Assembly (NCBI GenBank): GCA_030653505.1
Contig: JAURZK010000038.1
Coordinates: 186,001-250,000 of the forward strand
Source: Rubrivivax sp.
GTDB lineage: Bacteria > Pseudomonadota > Gammaproteobacteria > Burkholderiales > Burkholderiaceae_C
DNA: 64,000 nucleotides
Direction of reading: 5' to 3'
Made by a program: the position numbers and the translations under genes. Positions 19,672 to 28,302 of this stretch are shown here, one piece after another (position 1 is the first letter of the stretch; every line of letters starts with the position of its first letter). Under the pieces are notes generated by a model. It did not search any database. It was not told where the DNA came from and saw nothing but the letters and a program-made list of their open reading frames with translations.

Positions 19672-19699
19672 TGCAGCGCTGCATGTGCAGCGCTGCATG
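19672..19699. repeat. Two perfect tandem copies of a 14-bp unit with a 12-bp palindrome
   Basis: The unit TGCAGCGCTGCATG occurs at 19672-19685 and again, base for base, at 19686-19699. Each unit contains the fully palindromic TGCAGCGCTGCA. The pair abuts the point where the broken ABC-transporter fragment begins, so it may mark a rearrangement junction or be a regulator site. Confidence 0.7.
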
Positions 19700-19891
19700 G
19701 CGATGCTGCTGGTCGAGCAGAACGCGCGCGCCGCGCTGGAGATCGCCGACTACGCCTACATCATCGAGAACGGCCGCAGGGCAGTTCCCCGCGCCGCCGC
19801 GAGTTCTACCTCGGCCTGTCGGGCGGCTCCGAGAAAGGAGAGCTTCCGCGACGTGAAGCACTGCAAGCGCCGCAAGCGCTGGCTCGGTTGA
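19697..19891 (+). pseudogene. 3' remnant of a branched-chain amino acid-type ABC transporter ATPase (LivF-like), frameshifted
   Basis: The fragment encodes MLLVEQNARAALEIADYAYI then ENGR, the D-loop-to-C-terminus region of LivF-type ATPases. After GR the frame changes: the next family-like segment (EFYLGLSGGSEKGE from 19801) is in another phase, and the final segment (FRDVKHCKRRKRWL) returns to the first. The Walker A, signature and Walker B parts are absent. This is a decayed 3' end of a transporter gene whose 5' part was lost, lying between two catabolic operons on the opposite strand. Family assignment is by recognition of the characteristic C-terminal sequence. Confidence 0.75.
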
Positions 19892-19918
19892 ACCGGGCCA
19901 GCGGGCACGCGCCGGCGT

Positions 19919-22051
19919 TCAGCGCGGGTAGAAGGCCTCGTTGTCGCGTGCCATCCTGCGCAGCAACTCGGGCGGCGCGAAGCGCGGGCCATGCCGGCCC
20001 GCCAGTTGTTCGCAGTCGGCGACGAAGGCGGCGATGCCGCGACTGTGGATCTGGCCGATCGGCCCGCCCAGGAAGGGCGGGAAGCCCCAGCCGAGAATCG
20101 CACCGACATCGGCGTCGATCGCGGCCGTGACCACGCCTTCTTCGATGCAGCGCACGGCCTCGACCGACTGGATGAACATCAGCCGGCGCTTGACCTCGGC
20201 CACGTCGGGCTGCTGCGCGGCGGGCCGCCAGATCCCGGCCAGCCCCGGCCACAGGCGTTTGCTGCCGCCCTGCGGATAGTCGTAGAAGCCCTTGCCGCCC
20301 TTCTTGCCGGGCCGGCCGAGCTGGTCGACCATGCGGTCGCAGACCTCGTCGATGGCGCTGCGCACGTAGCCCGCACCCAGATCGGCAGCGGTCTGCCTGC
20401 GGATGCGCGCCATCAGCTCCAGCGACACCTCGTCGGCCAGCGCCAGCGGGCCCACCGGCATGCCGGCCATGCGCCCGGCGTTGTCGATCAGCGCCGGCTT
20501 CACGCCTTCGGCCAGCAAGGTCAGGCCCTCGCCGACGTAGGTGGAGAACACGCGGCTGGTGTAGAAGCCGCGGCTGTCGTTGACGACGATGGGCGTCTTG
20601 CGCAGCGCCTTCACGAAGTCCATCGCGCGCGCCAGGCAGTCGTCGCTGGTCGCCTGGCCGCGGATGATCTCGACCAGCGGCATCTTCTCGGCCGGCGAGA
20701 AGAAGTGCAGGCCGATGAAATTGGCCGGCCGCGCCGAGGCTTGTGCCAGGCCGGTGATCGGCAGCGTGCTGGTGTTGCTGGCGAACACCGCAGTCGGCGC
20801 CAGCATGGCTTCGGCCTTGCGCGTGACCTCGGCCTTCAGCGCGCGGTCTTCGAACACCGCCTCGACCACGATGTCGCAGCCGTCGAGGCTTGCAAAGTCA
20901 CTGGTCGGGCGGATGCGCGCCGCGAGCTTGCCCTGAGCGGCCTCGCTCATGCGCCCCTGCTGCACCTGCTTGGCCCAGCGCGCTTCGGCGTAGGCCTTGC
21001 CGCGCGCGGCCAGCTCGGCGCTGGTGTCGAGCAGCACCACCTCCAACCCGGCTTCGGCCGCCGCGCAGGCGATGCCGGCGCCCATCATGCCGGCGCCCAG
21101 GATGCCCACCTTGCGGTAGGCGGCGGTGGCCACGCCCTGTGGCCGCGCCGACAGCTTGTTGGCGGCGGTGATGCCGAAGAACAGTGAGCGGATCATGTTC
21201 TTCGCTTCGGCCCCGACCGCGAGCTTCACGAACTCGCGCATCTCGACCTTGCAGCCGGTTTCGATGTCGACCTGGCAGCCGTTGTAGACGCAGCTCATGA
21301 TGGCCGCCGGCGCCGGGTAGTTGCCGAAGGTCTTCTCGCGCAGCATGGCGTTGCCGGCGGTGAAGGTCTCGTAGCCGGCCGGGCTCTGCACCGGGCCGCC
21401 GGGCAGCTTGAAACCCTTGCGGTCCCAGGGCTGCACGGCGTTGGCCGCGCCGTCCTTCAGCAGCCATTCGCGGGCACGCGCCAGCAGCTCGCCGGCGGGC
21501 ACCACCTCGTCGACCAGGCCCGCGGCCAGGGCCTTGGCGGGCGCGAGCTTCTTGCCTTCCAGCAGAAAGGGCAGGGCGTTGCGCACGCCGATCATGCGCG
21601 GCAGGCGCTGCGTGCCGCCGCCGCCCGGCAGCAGGCCGATGCCGACTTCAGGCAGGCCGATCAGCGCCTTCGGGTTGTCGGCGGCGATGCGGCGGTGGCA
21701 GGCCAGCGCCACTTCGTAGCCGCCGCCCAGCGCGGTGCCGTTGATCGCGGCGACGAAGGGCTTGCCGCCGGTCTCGATGCCGCGCATCAGCGCGTGCAGG
21801 TCGGTCACAAAACGCATCATGCCCGGCGCATCTTCTATGGCCAGCATCATGTTCAAGTCGGCGCCGGCGATGAACTCGGGCCGGGCCGAGGTGATGATCA
21901 CGCCCTTGACCTGCGGGTCGGCCACGGCCTTGCGGACCGCTTCGCCGAAGGCCGCCATCGAACGCTCGTTGAGCACGTTCATCGGCGCATCGGCCATGTT
22001 CCAGGTCAGCGTGGCGATGCCGTCGGCGCCTGTCGTGTAGTCGATCGTCAT
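19919..22051 (-). CDS. Bifunctional enoyl-CoA hydratase / 3-hydroxyacyl-CoA dehydrogenase (FadB/FadJ-like)
   Basis: 710 residues. The N-terminal crotonase domain has the oxyanion-hole segment FIAGADLNMM near residue 62 and a catalytic-Glu region GLPEVGIGLLPGGGGTQR. The NAD-binding Rossmann motif GILGAGMMGAGIA follows near residue 318, then the dehydrogenase motif GLHFFSPAEKMPLVE. It performs steps 2 and 3 of beta-oxidation (hydration and NAD-linked oxidation). It starts 23 nt after the thiolase stop in the same run, so 24522-19919 is a complete beta-oxidation cassette. No catalytic residue appears missing. Confidence 0.93.
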   Translation of the reverse strand: MTIDYTTGADGIATLTWNMADAPMNVLNERSMAAFGEAVRKAVADPQVKGVIITSARPEFIAGADLNMMLAIEDAPGMMRFVTDLHALMRGIETGGKPFVAAINGTALGGGYEVALACHRRIAADNPKALIGLPEVGIGLLPGGGGTQRLPRMIGVRNALPFLLEGKKLAPAKALAAGLVDEVVPAGELLARAREWLLKDGAANAVQPWDRKGFKLPGGPVQSPAGYETFTAGNAMLREKTFGNYPAPAAIMSCVYNGCQVDIETGCKVEMREFVKLAVGAEAKNMIRSLFFGITAANKLSARPQGVATAAYRKVGILGAGMMGAGIACAAAEAGLEVVLLDTSAELAARGKAYAEARWAKQVQQGRMSEAAQGKLAARIRPTSDFASLDGCDIVVEAVFEDRALKAEVTRKAEAMLAPTAVFASNTSTLPITGLAQASARPANFIGLHFFSPAEKMPLVEIIRGQATSDDCLARAMDFVKALRKTPIVVNDSRGFYTSRVFSTYVGEGLTLLAEGVKPALIDNAGRMAGMPVGPLALADEVSLELMARIRRQTAADLGAGYVRSAIDEVCDRMVDQLGRPGKKGGKGFYDYPQGGSKRLWPGLAGIWRPAAQQPDVAEVKRRLMFIQSVEAVRCIEEGVVTAAIDADVGAILGWGFPPFLGGPIGQIHSRGIAAFVADCEQLAGRHGPRFAPPELLRRMARDNEAFYPR

Positions 22052-22073
22052 GGGGTTGGTCCTTGCGGCGCGT

Positions 22074-23282
22074 TCAGACGCGTTCGATGATGGTGGCGAT
22101 GCCCATGCCTGCGCCCACGCACAGCGTGGCCAGGCCGGTGGCCAGGTTGCGGCGTTCCAGCTCGTCGAGCAGCGTGCCCAGGATCATGGCGCCGGTGGCG
22201 CCCAGCGGATGGCCCATCGCGATCGCGCCGCCGTTGACGTTCATGCGCTCGTGCGGCACGTTCATCACGTCCATGAAGCGCAGCACCACCGAGGCGAAGG
22301 CTTCGTTCAGCTCGTACAGGTCGATGTCCGAGGCCTTCATGCCGGCGATGGCCAGCGCCCTCTCGGCCGCGTACGACGGGCCGGTGAGCATGATCGTCGG
22401 CTCGCTGCCGACGGCCGCGAACGAGCGGATGCGGGCGCGCGGCTTCAGGCCCAGCTGCCTGCCGATCTCGGCATTGCCGATCAGCACCGCGGCGGCGCCG
22501 TCGACGATGCCCGACGAATTGCCGGCATGGTGGACGTGCTCGATGCGCTCCAGCTCCGGATAGCGCTGCAGCGCCACGGCGTCGAAGCCGAAGCGCTCGC
22601 CCTGCAACTTGAACGAGGGTTCGAGCTTGGCCAGCGATGCGGCCGTGGTGTCGGGCCGCATGTGCTCGTCGCGCTCCAGCACCGGCAGGCCGTTCACGTC
22701 ACGCACCGGCACCACCGAGCGCGCGAAACGGCCTTCGGACCAAGCCACGCCGGCGCGGCGCTGGCTTTCGATGGAGTAGCGGTCGACGTCCTCGCGGCTG
22801 TGGCCGTAGAGCGTGGCGATGAGGTCGGCCGAGATGCCCTGGGGCACGAAGTAGGTGGGCAGGGCCACGGCCGGGTCGGCCGGCCAGGCACCGCCGCCGG
22901 TGCCCATCGGCACGCGGCTCATGCTTTCCACACCACCACCGATGGTCATCGGCGACTGCCCCGACATGACCTTGGCTGCGGCGATGTTGCAAGCCTCCAG
23001 ACCCGAGGCGCAATAGCGGTTGATCTGCACGCCGGCGGTTGTCTGCGCATAGCCGGCAGTGAGCACGGCCACGCGCGCGATGTTGGCGCCTTGTTCGCCC
23101 ACGGGCTCGACGCAGCCCAGGGTCACGTCGTCGACCTGCGCGGTGTCGAGCTGGTTGCGGTCGCGCAGCGCCTGCAGCGCCGTCACCGCCAACTGGATGG
23201 GCGTGATGCCGTGCAGAGCGCCTGAGGCGCGGCCCTTGCCGCGCGGCGTGCGCACGGCGTCGTAGATGAAGGCTTCGGTCAC
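22074..23282 (-). CDS. Acetyl-CoA C-acyltransferase (3-ketoacyl-CoA thiolase)
   Basis: 402 residues, GTG start. Thiolase active sites are all present: nucleophilic Cys in [12 protein letters not shown] near residue 90, His in [13 protein letters not shown] near 358, and the second Cys in LCVGAGMG near 389. It cleaves 3-ketoacyl-CoA with CoA to acetyl-CoA plus a shortened acyl-CoA. It lies between the dehydrogenase and the bifunctional hydratase-dehydrogenase. Confidence 0.93.
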   Translation of the reverse strand: MTEAFIYDAVRTPRGKGRASGALHGITPIQLAVTALQALRDRNQLDTAQVDDVTLGCVEPVGEQGANIARVAVLTAGYAQTTAGVQINRYCASGLEACNIAAAKVMSGQSPMTIGGGVESMSRVPMGTGGGAWPADPAVALPTYFVPQGISADLIATLYGHSREDVDRYSIESQRRAGVAWSEGRFARSVVPVRDVNGLPVLERDEHMRPDTTAASLAKLEPSFKLQGERFGFDAVALQRYPELERIEHVHHAGNSSGIVDGAAAVLIGNAEIGRQLGLKPRARIRSFAAVGSEPTIMLTGPSYAAERALAIAGMKASDIDLYELNEAFASVVLRFMDVMNVPHERMNVNGGAIAMGHPLGATGAMILGTLLDELERRNLATGLATLCVGAGMGIATIIERV

Positions 23283-23352
23283 GGTGCTGTCCTCGGGAAA
23301 GCGGTGGGGGTTGGGCGTGAATTGAAGAGAAGCGGCGGCAGGGGCGCTGCGG

Positions 23353-24522
23353 TCACAGCGTGCGGCCGATGATCTCCTTCATGATCTCGTTGGTGCCGCC
23401 GTAGATGCGCGAGACACGGGCGTCCGCGTAGGCGCGCGCGATCGGATATTCCCACATGTAGCCGAAGCCGCCGAACATCTGCAGGCAGTCGTCGAGCAGG
23501 CGGCAGTGCAGGTCGGTGGTCCAGTACTTGGCCATCGCGGCGGTGGCGGCGTCGAGCTCGTTTTTCATCAGGCTGTCGAGCAGGCGGTCGACGAAGACGC
23601 GCGCCACCTGCACCTGGGTCTTCCATTCCGCGAGCCGGAAGCGGTTGTGCTGGAAGTCGATGACGCGCTCGCCGAAGGCCTTGCGCTCCTTGGTGTAGTC
23701 CAACGTCCACTGCAATGCCGCATCGGCACCGGCCACCGCGCCGATCGCGATCTGCATGCGTTCCCAGGCCAGTTCCTGCATCAGCAGAAAGAAGCCCTTG
23801 CCCTCGCCGCCCAGGATGTTGGCGGCCGGCAGCCGCAGGTCGTCGAAAAACAGCTCCGAGGTGTCCTGCGCCTTCATGCCGATCTTGTCGAGATTGCGCC
23901 CGCGCTTGAAGCCGGGGCGGCTGGTCTCGACCAGGACCAGGGAGGTGCCCTTCGCGCCCTTGGACGGGTCGGTCTTGGCGACCACGATCACCAGGTCGGC
24001 GTTCTGGCCGTTGGTGATGAAGGTCTTCTGGCCGTTGAGCACGAGTTCGTCGCCGTCGCGCAACGCTGTCGTGCGCACGGCCTGCAGGTCGCTGCCGGCG
24101 CCGGGTTCGGTCATCGCGATGGCACCGATGACCTCGCCGCCGGCCATCTTCGGCAGCCATTGCTGCTTCTGCGCTTCGCTGCCATAGGCGAGGATGTAGG
24201 GGGCCACGATGTCCGAGTGCAGCCCGAACCCGAGGCCGCTGGCGCCGACGCGCATCACCTCTTCGATCAGCACCGCGCTGTGCAGCCGCGTGCCGCCACC
24301 GCCGCCATAGGCCTCGGGAATCGCCGGGCAGAGCAGCCCGGCCGCACCGGCCTTGCGCCAGACGGCGCGCGGAACGATCCCCTCGGTCTCCCAGCCGGCA
24401 TGGTGCGGCACCACTTCCTCGGTCAGGAAGCGGCGCGCCTGGTCGCGAAACAACTCGTGTTCCTCGGAGAAGACGGGGCGCGGGAGCCTCGCAGTGGTTC
24501 CTTTATCGTTGGCGTCGTTCAT
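23353..24522 (-). CDS. Acyl-CoA dehydrogenase
   Basis: 389 residues from the ATG at 24522; another in-frame ATG at 24540 would start almost inside the operator. Motifs: [37 protein letters not shown], and the C-terminal [15 protein letters not shown] with a typical catalytic arrangement. The [12 protein letters not shown] terminus is like long-chain or branched-chain dehydrogenases of actinobacterial/beta-proteobacterial type. It is the first gene of the beta-oxidation cassette and is divergent from the TetR gene, sharing the operator between them. Confidence 0.9.
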   Translation of the reverse strand: MNDANDKGTTARLPRPVFSEEHELFRDQARRFLTEEVVPHHAGWETEGIVPRAVWRKAGAAGLLCPAIPEAYGGGGGTRLHSAVLIEEVMRVGASGLGFGLHSDIVAPYILAYGSEAQKQQWLPKMAGGEVIGAIAMTEPGAGSDLQAVRTTALRDGDELVLNGQKTFITNGQNADLVIVVAKTDPSKGAKGTSLVLVETSRPGFKRGRNLDKIGMKAQDTSELFFDDLRLPAANILGGEGKGFFLLMQELAWERMQIAIGAVAGADAALQWTLDYTKERKAFGERVIDFQHNRFRLAEWKTQVQVARVFVDRLLDSLMKNELDAATAAMAKYWTTDLHCRLLDDCLQMFGGFGYMWEYPIARAYADARVSRIYGGTNEIMKEIIGRTL

Positions 24523-24544
24523 GCAGCGCCGGCGGCGCATCGAC

Positions 24545-24558
24545 CTAACGCTTGTTAG
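24545..24558. promoter_or_regulatory. TetR-type operator palindrome (CTAAC-N4-GTTAG), site 2
   Basis: Perfect inverted repeat CTAAC GCTT GTTAG between the divergent dehydrogenase (start 24522) and TetR gene (start 24576). It is placed to block both promoters, the standard autoregulatory layout of TetR proteins. It has the same arms and spacing as site 1. Confidence 0.72.
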
Positions 24559-24575
24559 CTGATAAAGTATAGGCC

Positions 24576-25214
24576 ATGAACGACGCAGGCGACACCAGCC
24601 GCAGGAGCCTGATCCTGAAGACGGCGGCGATGCTCTTTCGCCAGCACGGCTACGAGCGCACCTCGGTTCGGCAGATCGCCGAGGCGCTGGGCATGACCTC
24701 GGGCTCGATCTTCTATCACTTCACCACCAAGGAAGAGTTGCTGGTGACGGTGATGGAAGAGGGCGTGCGGGACATCCTGAACGAGGTTCAGAACGGCCTG
24801 GCTGGCGAGCCGCGCCTGCCCGAACGCATGCTGGCGATGGTGCGTTGCCATCTGACCGCCCTGTTGGGGCCGAAGCTGGACGCGATGACCGTGATGCTGT
24901 ACGAGTGGCGCAGCCTGTCGGAGCCGGCACGGGCACGCGTGCTGACCTCGCGCGACGCCTACGAGGAACTCTGGATGGCGCCGATCGACGAGGCTGCCGC
25001 GCTGGGCCTGGTGGACGCCGACACCGGCCTTGTGCGCCACACGGTGCTGGGCGCGCTCAACTGGACCGGCCAGTGGTATCGACCGGACCGTCGCATGGGT
25101 GTGGAACTGCTGGCGCAGCGCATGTTTCACTTGCTGTTTCCGCGCCTGGCCGAACGCCTGGGCTCGGTCGCGCCCGAGGGCATTGCACGCGAGAGACTGC
25201 GGACTTTGGCATGA
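24576..25214 (+). CDS. TetR/AcrR-family transcriptional regulator of acyl-CoA catabolism (proposed)
   Basis: 212 residues. The N-terminal HTH is clear: AAMLFRQHGYERTSVRQIAE followed by LGMTSGSIFYHFTTKEELL. The C-terminal ligand domain contains VMLYEWRSLSEPARARV, resembling KstR2/FadR-type TetR proteins that sense acyl-CoA. It is divergent from the beta-oxidation operon with a palindromic operator in the 53-nt gap, so autoregulation and repression of that operon are likely. Matching palindromes upstream of two other operons suggest a local regulon. The ligand is inferred, not shown. Confidence 0.88.
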   Translation: MNDAGDTSRRSLILKTAAMLFRQHGYERTSVRQIAEALGMTSGSIFYHFTTKEELLVTVMEEGVRDILNEVQNGLAGEPRLPERMLAMVRCHLTALLGPKLDAMTVMLYEWRSLSEPARARVLTSRDAYEELWMAPIDEAAALGLVDADTGLVRHTVLGALNWTGQWYRPDRRMGVELLAQRMFHLLFPRLAERLGSVAPEGIARERLRTLA

Positions 25215-25273
25215 ACACGAGCGCTAGCACCGACAACATGCGCGGCTGTCGGGCCCGGACCTGGGATTGGCGA

Positions 25274-25295
25274 AAGCCGCAGCCTGCTGCGGCTT
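25274..25295. promoter_or_regulatory. Hairpin between TetR gene and etfB
   Basis: Perfect 9-bp inverted repeat AAGCCGCAG / CTGCGGCTT with a 4-nt loop, 35 nt before the etfB start. There is no following T run, so it is either a weak or Rho-assisted terminator for the TetR gene or a structured 5' leader of etfBA. Confidence 0.5.
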
Positions 25296-25329
25296 GGATA
25301 GATTGGCATGTCAAACTGATGGAGCAAAT

Positions 25330-26079
25330 GTGAAAGTACTTGTCGCCGTGAAACGGGTGCTCGACTACAATGTCAAGGCCCGCGTGAAGTCGGACGGTTC
25401 GGGAGTCGATCTCGCGAACCAGAAGCTGTCGATGAACCCCTTCGACGAAATCGCCTGTGAAGAGGCGGTGCGGCTGAAAGAGGCCGGTGTGGTCACCGAG
25501 ATCATCGCCGTCTCTTGCGGCCCGGCGGCGTGCCAGGAGACGCTGCGCAGCGCCATGGCCATCGGCGCCGACCGCGGTGTCCTGGTCGAGAGCAACGAGG
25601 TTCTCGAGCCGCTGGCCGTGGCCAAGCTGATGCAGCACGTGGCGGCCAAGGAAGGCGTTCAGATTGCCATCTTCGGCAAGCAGGCGATCGACGACGACGC
25701 CGGGCAGACCGGTCAGATGTTCGGCGCGCTGATGGGCTGGGCCCAGGCCACCTTCGCCTCGAAGGTGAAGATCGAGGGCGGCGCAGCGACCATCAGCCGC
25801 GAGATCGATGGCGGGCTGGAGACGCTGCAGATGAATCTGCCGGTGGTCATTACGACCGATCTGCGCCTGAACGAGCCGCGCTTTATCACGCTGCCCAACA
25901 TCATGAAAGCCAAGAAGAAGCCGCTCGAGGTGATCAAGGCTGCCGACCTGGGCCTGGACCTGGCGCCGCGCACCGCCACGCTGCGCGTGGAGGAACCGGC
26001 AGCGCGCAAGGCCGGCATCAAGGTGGCCGATGTGGCCGATCTCGTCAAGCGACTCAAAGACGAAGCGAAGGTGATCTGA
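25330..26079 (+). CDS. etfB: Electron transfer flavoprotein beta subunit
   Basis: 249 residues from a GTG at 25330 with GGAG 5 nt upstream; the longer open frame to 25267 adds a non-homologous extension. Typical EtfB features: [12 protein letters not shown] at the N terminus, [18 protein letters not shown], the AMP/NAD region [15 protein letters not shown], and the C-terminal [13 protein letters not shown] with the recognition loop. With EtfA it forms the FAD/AMP heterodimer that accepts electrons from the acyl-CoA dehydrogenases encoded on both sides. It overlaps etfA (TGATG). Confidence 0.95.
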   Translation: MKVLVAVKRVLDYNVKARVKSDGSGVDLANQKLSMNPFDEIACEEAVRLKEAGVVTEIIAVSCGPAACQETLRSAMAIGADRGVLVESNEVLEPLAVAKLMQHVAAKEGVQIAIFGKQAIDDDAGQTGQMFGALMGWAQATFASKVKIEGGAATISREIDGGLETLQMNLPVVITTDLRLNEPRFITLPNIMKAKKKPLEVIKAADLGLDLAPRTATLRVEEPAARKAGIKVADVADLVKRLKDEAKVI

Positions 26080-27020
26080 TGACAACCCTGATCATTGCTG
26101 AACACGACGCCGCGGCGATCAAGCCCGCCACGCTCAACACCATCGCCGCCGCCGTGAAGATCGGCGAGCCGGTGCACGTGCTGGTGGCCGGCAGCGGCTG
26201 CGCCGCCGCAGGCCAGGCCGCCGCGGCGGTGGCCGGCGTCGCCAAGGTGCTGGTGGCCGACGCCGCCCACTACGGCGCACAGCTAGCCGAAAACCTCGCC
26301 GCGCTGGTGGTCCAGCAGGTGCGCGCCGACGCCTCGTGCACGCACGTGCTGGCGCCGGCCACGGCCTTCGGCAAGAACGTGCTGCCGCGCGTGGCCGCGC
26401 TGCTCGACAGCTCGCAGCTGTCCGACGTGACGGCCATCGAGTCGCCCGACACCTTTCAGCGCCCGTTCTATGCCGGCAACGCCGTGGCCCGCGTGCAGTC
26501 CAAGGACAAGGTCAAGGTGCTGAGCATCCGCACCACGGCCTTCGACCCGGTGGCGGCCAGCGGCGGCTCGGCGGCGGTGGAAAGCGTCGCCGCGGCAGCC
26601 GACCTGGGCCTGACGCAGCTGGTCGGACGCGAGGTGGTGAAGCTGGAGCGGCCGGAACTGACGGCCGCATCCGTCATCGTCTCGGGCGGCCGCGGCCTGG
26701 GTGCGGCCGACAAGTTCCACGGCGTGCTTGAGCCACTGGCCGACAAGCTGGGTGCGGCGCTCGGCGCCACGCGCGCCGCGGTCGACGCCGGCTACGCCCC
26801 CAACGACTACCAGGTCGGGCAGACCGGCAAGATCGTGGCGCCGCAGTTGTATGTCGCGGTCGGCATCTCCGGCGCCATCCAGCACCTGGCGGGCATGAAG
26901 GACAGCAAGGTCATCGTCGCCATCAACAAGGACGCCGAAGCGCCGATCTTCCAGGTCGCCGACTACGGACTGGTGGCTGACCTGTTCCAGGCCGTGCCCG
27001 AACTCGTGTCGGCGCTGTAG
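26079..27020 (+). CDS. etfA: Electron transfer flavoprotein alpha subunit
   Basis: 313 residues from the ATG overlapping the etfB stop. The C-terminal FAD-binding region is intact: [38 protein letters not shown] and [20 protein letters not shown]. It passes electrons to ETF-ubiquinone oxidoreductase, which was not found in the window. Its position among four acyl-CoA dehydrogenase genes makes a shared role obvious. Confidence 0.95.
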   Translation: MTTLIIAEHDAAAIKPATLNTIAAAVKIGEPVHVLVAGSGCAAAGQAAAAVAGVAKVLVADAAHYGAQLAENLAALVVQQVRADASCTHVLAPATAFGKNVLPRVAALLDSSQLSDVTAIESPDTFQRPFYAGNAVARVQSKDKVKVLSIRTTAFDPVAASGGSAAVESVAAAADLGLTQLVGREVVKLERPELTAASVIVSGGRGLGAADKFHGVLEPLADKLGAALGATRAAVDAGYAPNDYQVGQTGKIVAPQLYVAVGISGAIQHLAGMKDSKVIVAINKDAEAPIFQVADYGLVADLFQAVPELVSAL

Positions 27021-27072
27021 GCCTGCCGGCCGCCGGCGGCCGCCGACAACTCCCTGTCGGCGCCGCCCATCC

Positions 27073-27100
27073 TTGCTACCTAACGTATGTTCGGTAGAAT
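27073..27100 (+). promoter_or_regulatory. Sigma70-like promoter with TetR-type operator in the spacer (site 3)
   Basis: A candidate -35 TTGCTA (27073-27078) and -10 TAGAAT (27095-27100) are 16 nt apart. The spacer and its edges hold CTAAC GTAT GTTCG (27080-27093), inside a wider imperfect palindrome TACCTAAC...GTTCGGTA (27077-27096, 16 of 20 positions symmetric). The start codon of the downstream dehydrogenase is at 27133. A repressor bound here would occlude RNA polymerase directly. Confidence 0.6.
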
Positions 27101-27132
27101 TGTTGCGTTCCTCCAGCTATGCGCCCATCCCC

Positions 27133-28299
27133 ATGTCCGAAGCCCGCGAACGCCACCCTGAACTGCGAGCGGCTCTGCGCGAGCTGTGCAGCCGCTTCCC
27201 CGACGAGTACTTTCGCGGCATCGACGACGCGCGCGGCTACCCCGAGGCCTTCGTCGATGCGCTGACGCAGGCCGGCTGGCTGGCGGTGATGATCCCCGAG
27301 GAATACGGCGGCGCCGGCCTCGGCCTGGCCGAAGCCTCGGTGGTGATGGAAGAGGTCAACCGCAACGGCGGCAACGCCGGCGCCTGCCACGGCCAGATGT
27401 ACAACATGGGCACCTTGCTGCGCCATGGTTCGGACGAGCAGAAGCGCCGCTACCTGCCCAAGATCGCCACCGGTGCGCTGCGCCTGCAGTCGATGGCCGT
27501 GACCGAGCCGAGCGCCGGCACCGACACCACCAAGCTCAAGACGACCGCGCTGCGCAGCGCCAGCGGCGACCGCTACGTCGTCAACGGCCAGAAGGTGTGG
27601 ATCTCGCGCGTCCAGCACAGCGACCTGATGATCCTGCTGGCGCGCACCACGCCGCTGGCCGAGGTCAAGCGCAAGTCCGAGGGCATGTCGATCTTCATCG
27701 TCGACCTGCACCAGGCCATCGGCAAGGGGCTGACCGTGCGCCCGATCCGCAACATGGTCAACCACGAAACCAACGAGCTGTTCTTCGAGAACCTGGAGAT
27801 CCCGGCCGAGAACCTGATCGGCGAGGAAGGCAAGGGTTTCAAGTACATCCTCGACGGCCTGAACGCCGAGCGCACGCTGATCGCCGCCGAATGCATCGGC
27901 GACGGGCGCTGGTTCGTCAAGCGCAGTGCGGCCTACGCCGGTGATCGCCGTGTCTTCGACCGCCCGATCGGGCAGAACCAGGCGGTGCAGTTCCCGATCG
28001 CCGAGAGCCACATCGAGCTGGAGGCCGCTGACCTGATGCGCTGGCGCGCCTGCGACCTGTTCGACGCCCACGAAGCCTGCGGCGCCGAGGCCAACATGGC
28101 CAAGTACCTGGCGGCCAAGGCCTCCTGGGAAGCCGCCAATGCGGCGATCCAGACCCACGGCGGCTTCGGCTTTGCCTGCGAATACGACATCGAGCGCAAG
28201 TTCCGCGAGACGCGCCTGTACCAGGTGGCGCCGATCTCGACCAACCTGATCCTGTCCTACGTGGCCGAGCATGTGCTTGGCCTGCCGCGTTCGTTCTGA
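27133..28299 (+). CDS. Acyl-CoA dehydrogenase
   Basis: 388 residues from the ATG at 27133 (MSEARERHPEL), chosen because the longer frame to 27073 runs through the promoter. Motifs: PEEYGGAGLGLAEAS near residue 56, SMAVTEPSAGTDTT, NGQKVWISRVQ, and the C-terminal IQTHGGFGFACEYDIERK. It is the first gene of a five-gene plus-strand operon with CoA-transferase, MmgE/PrpD and two lyases. That context points to a dicarboxylyl- or branched acyl-CoA rather than a plain fatty acid, which is an inference. Confidence 0.9.
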   Translation: MSEARERHPELRAALRELCSRFPDEYFRGIDDARGYPEAFVDALTQAGWLAVMIPEEYGGAGLGLAEASVVMEEVNRNGGNAGACHGQMYNMGTLLRHGSDEQKRRYLPKIATGALRLQSMAVTEPSAGTDTTKLKTTALRSASGDRYVVNGQKVWISRVQHSDLMILLARTTPLAEVKRKSEGMSIFIVDLHQAIGKGLTVRPIRNMVNHETNELFFENLEIPAENLIGEEGKGFKYILDGLNAERTLIAAECIGDGRWFVKRSAAYAGDRRVFDRPIGQNQAVQFPIAESHIELEAADLMRWRACDLFDAHEACGAEANMAKYLAAKASWEAANAAIQTHGGFGFACEYDIERKFRETRLYQVAPISTNLILSYVAEHVLGLPRSF

Positions 28300-28302
28300 A
28301 GG

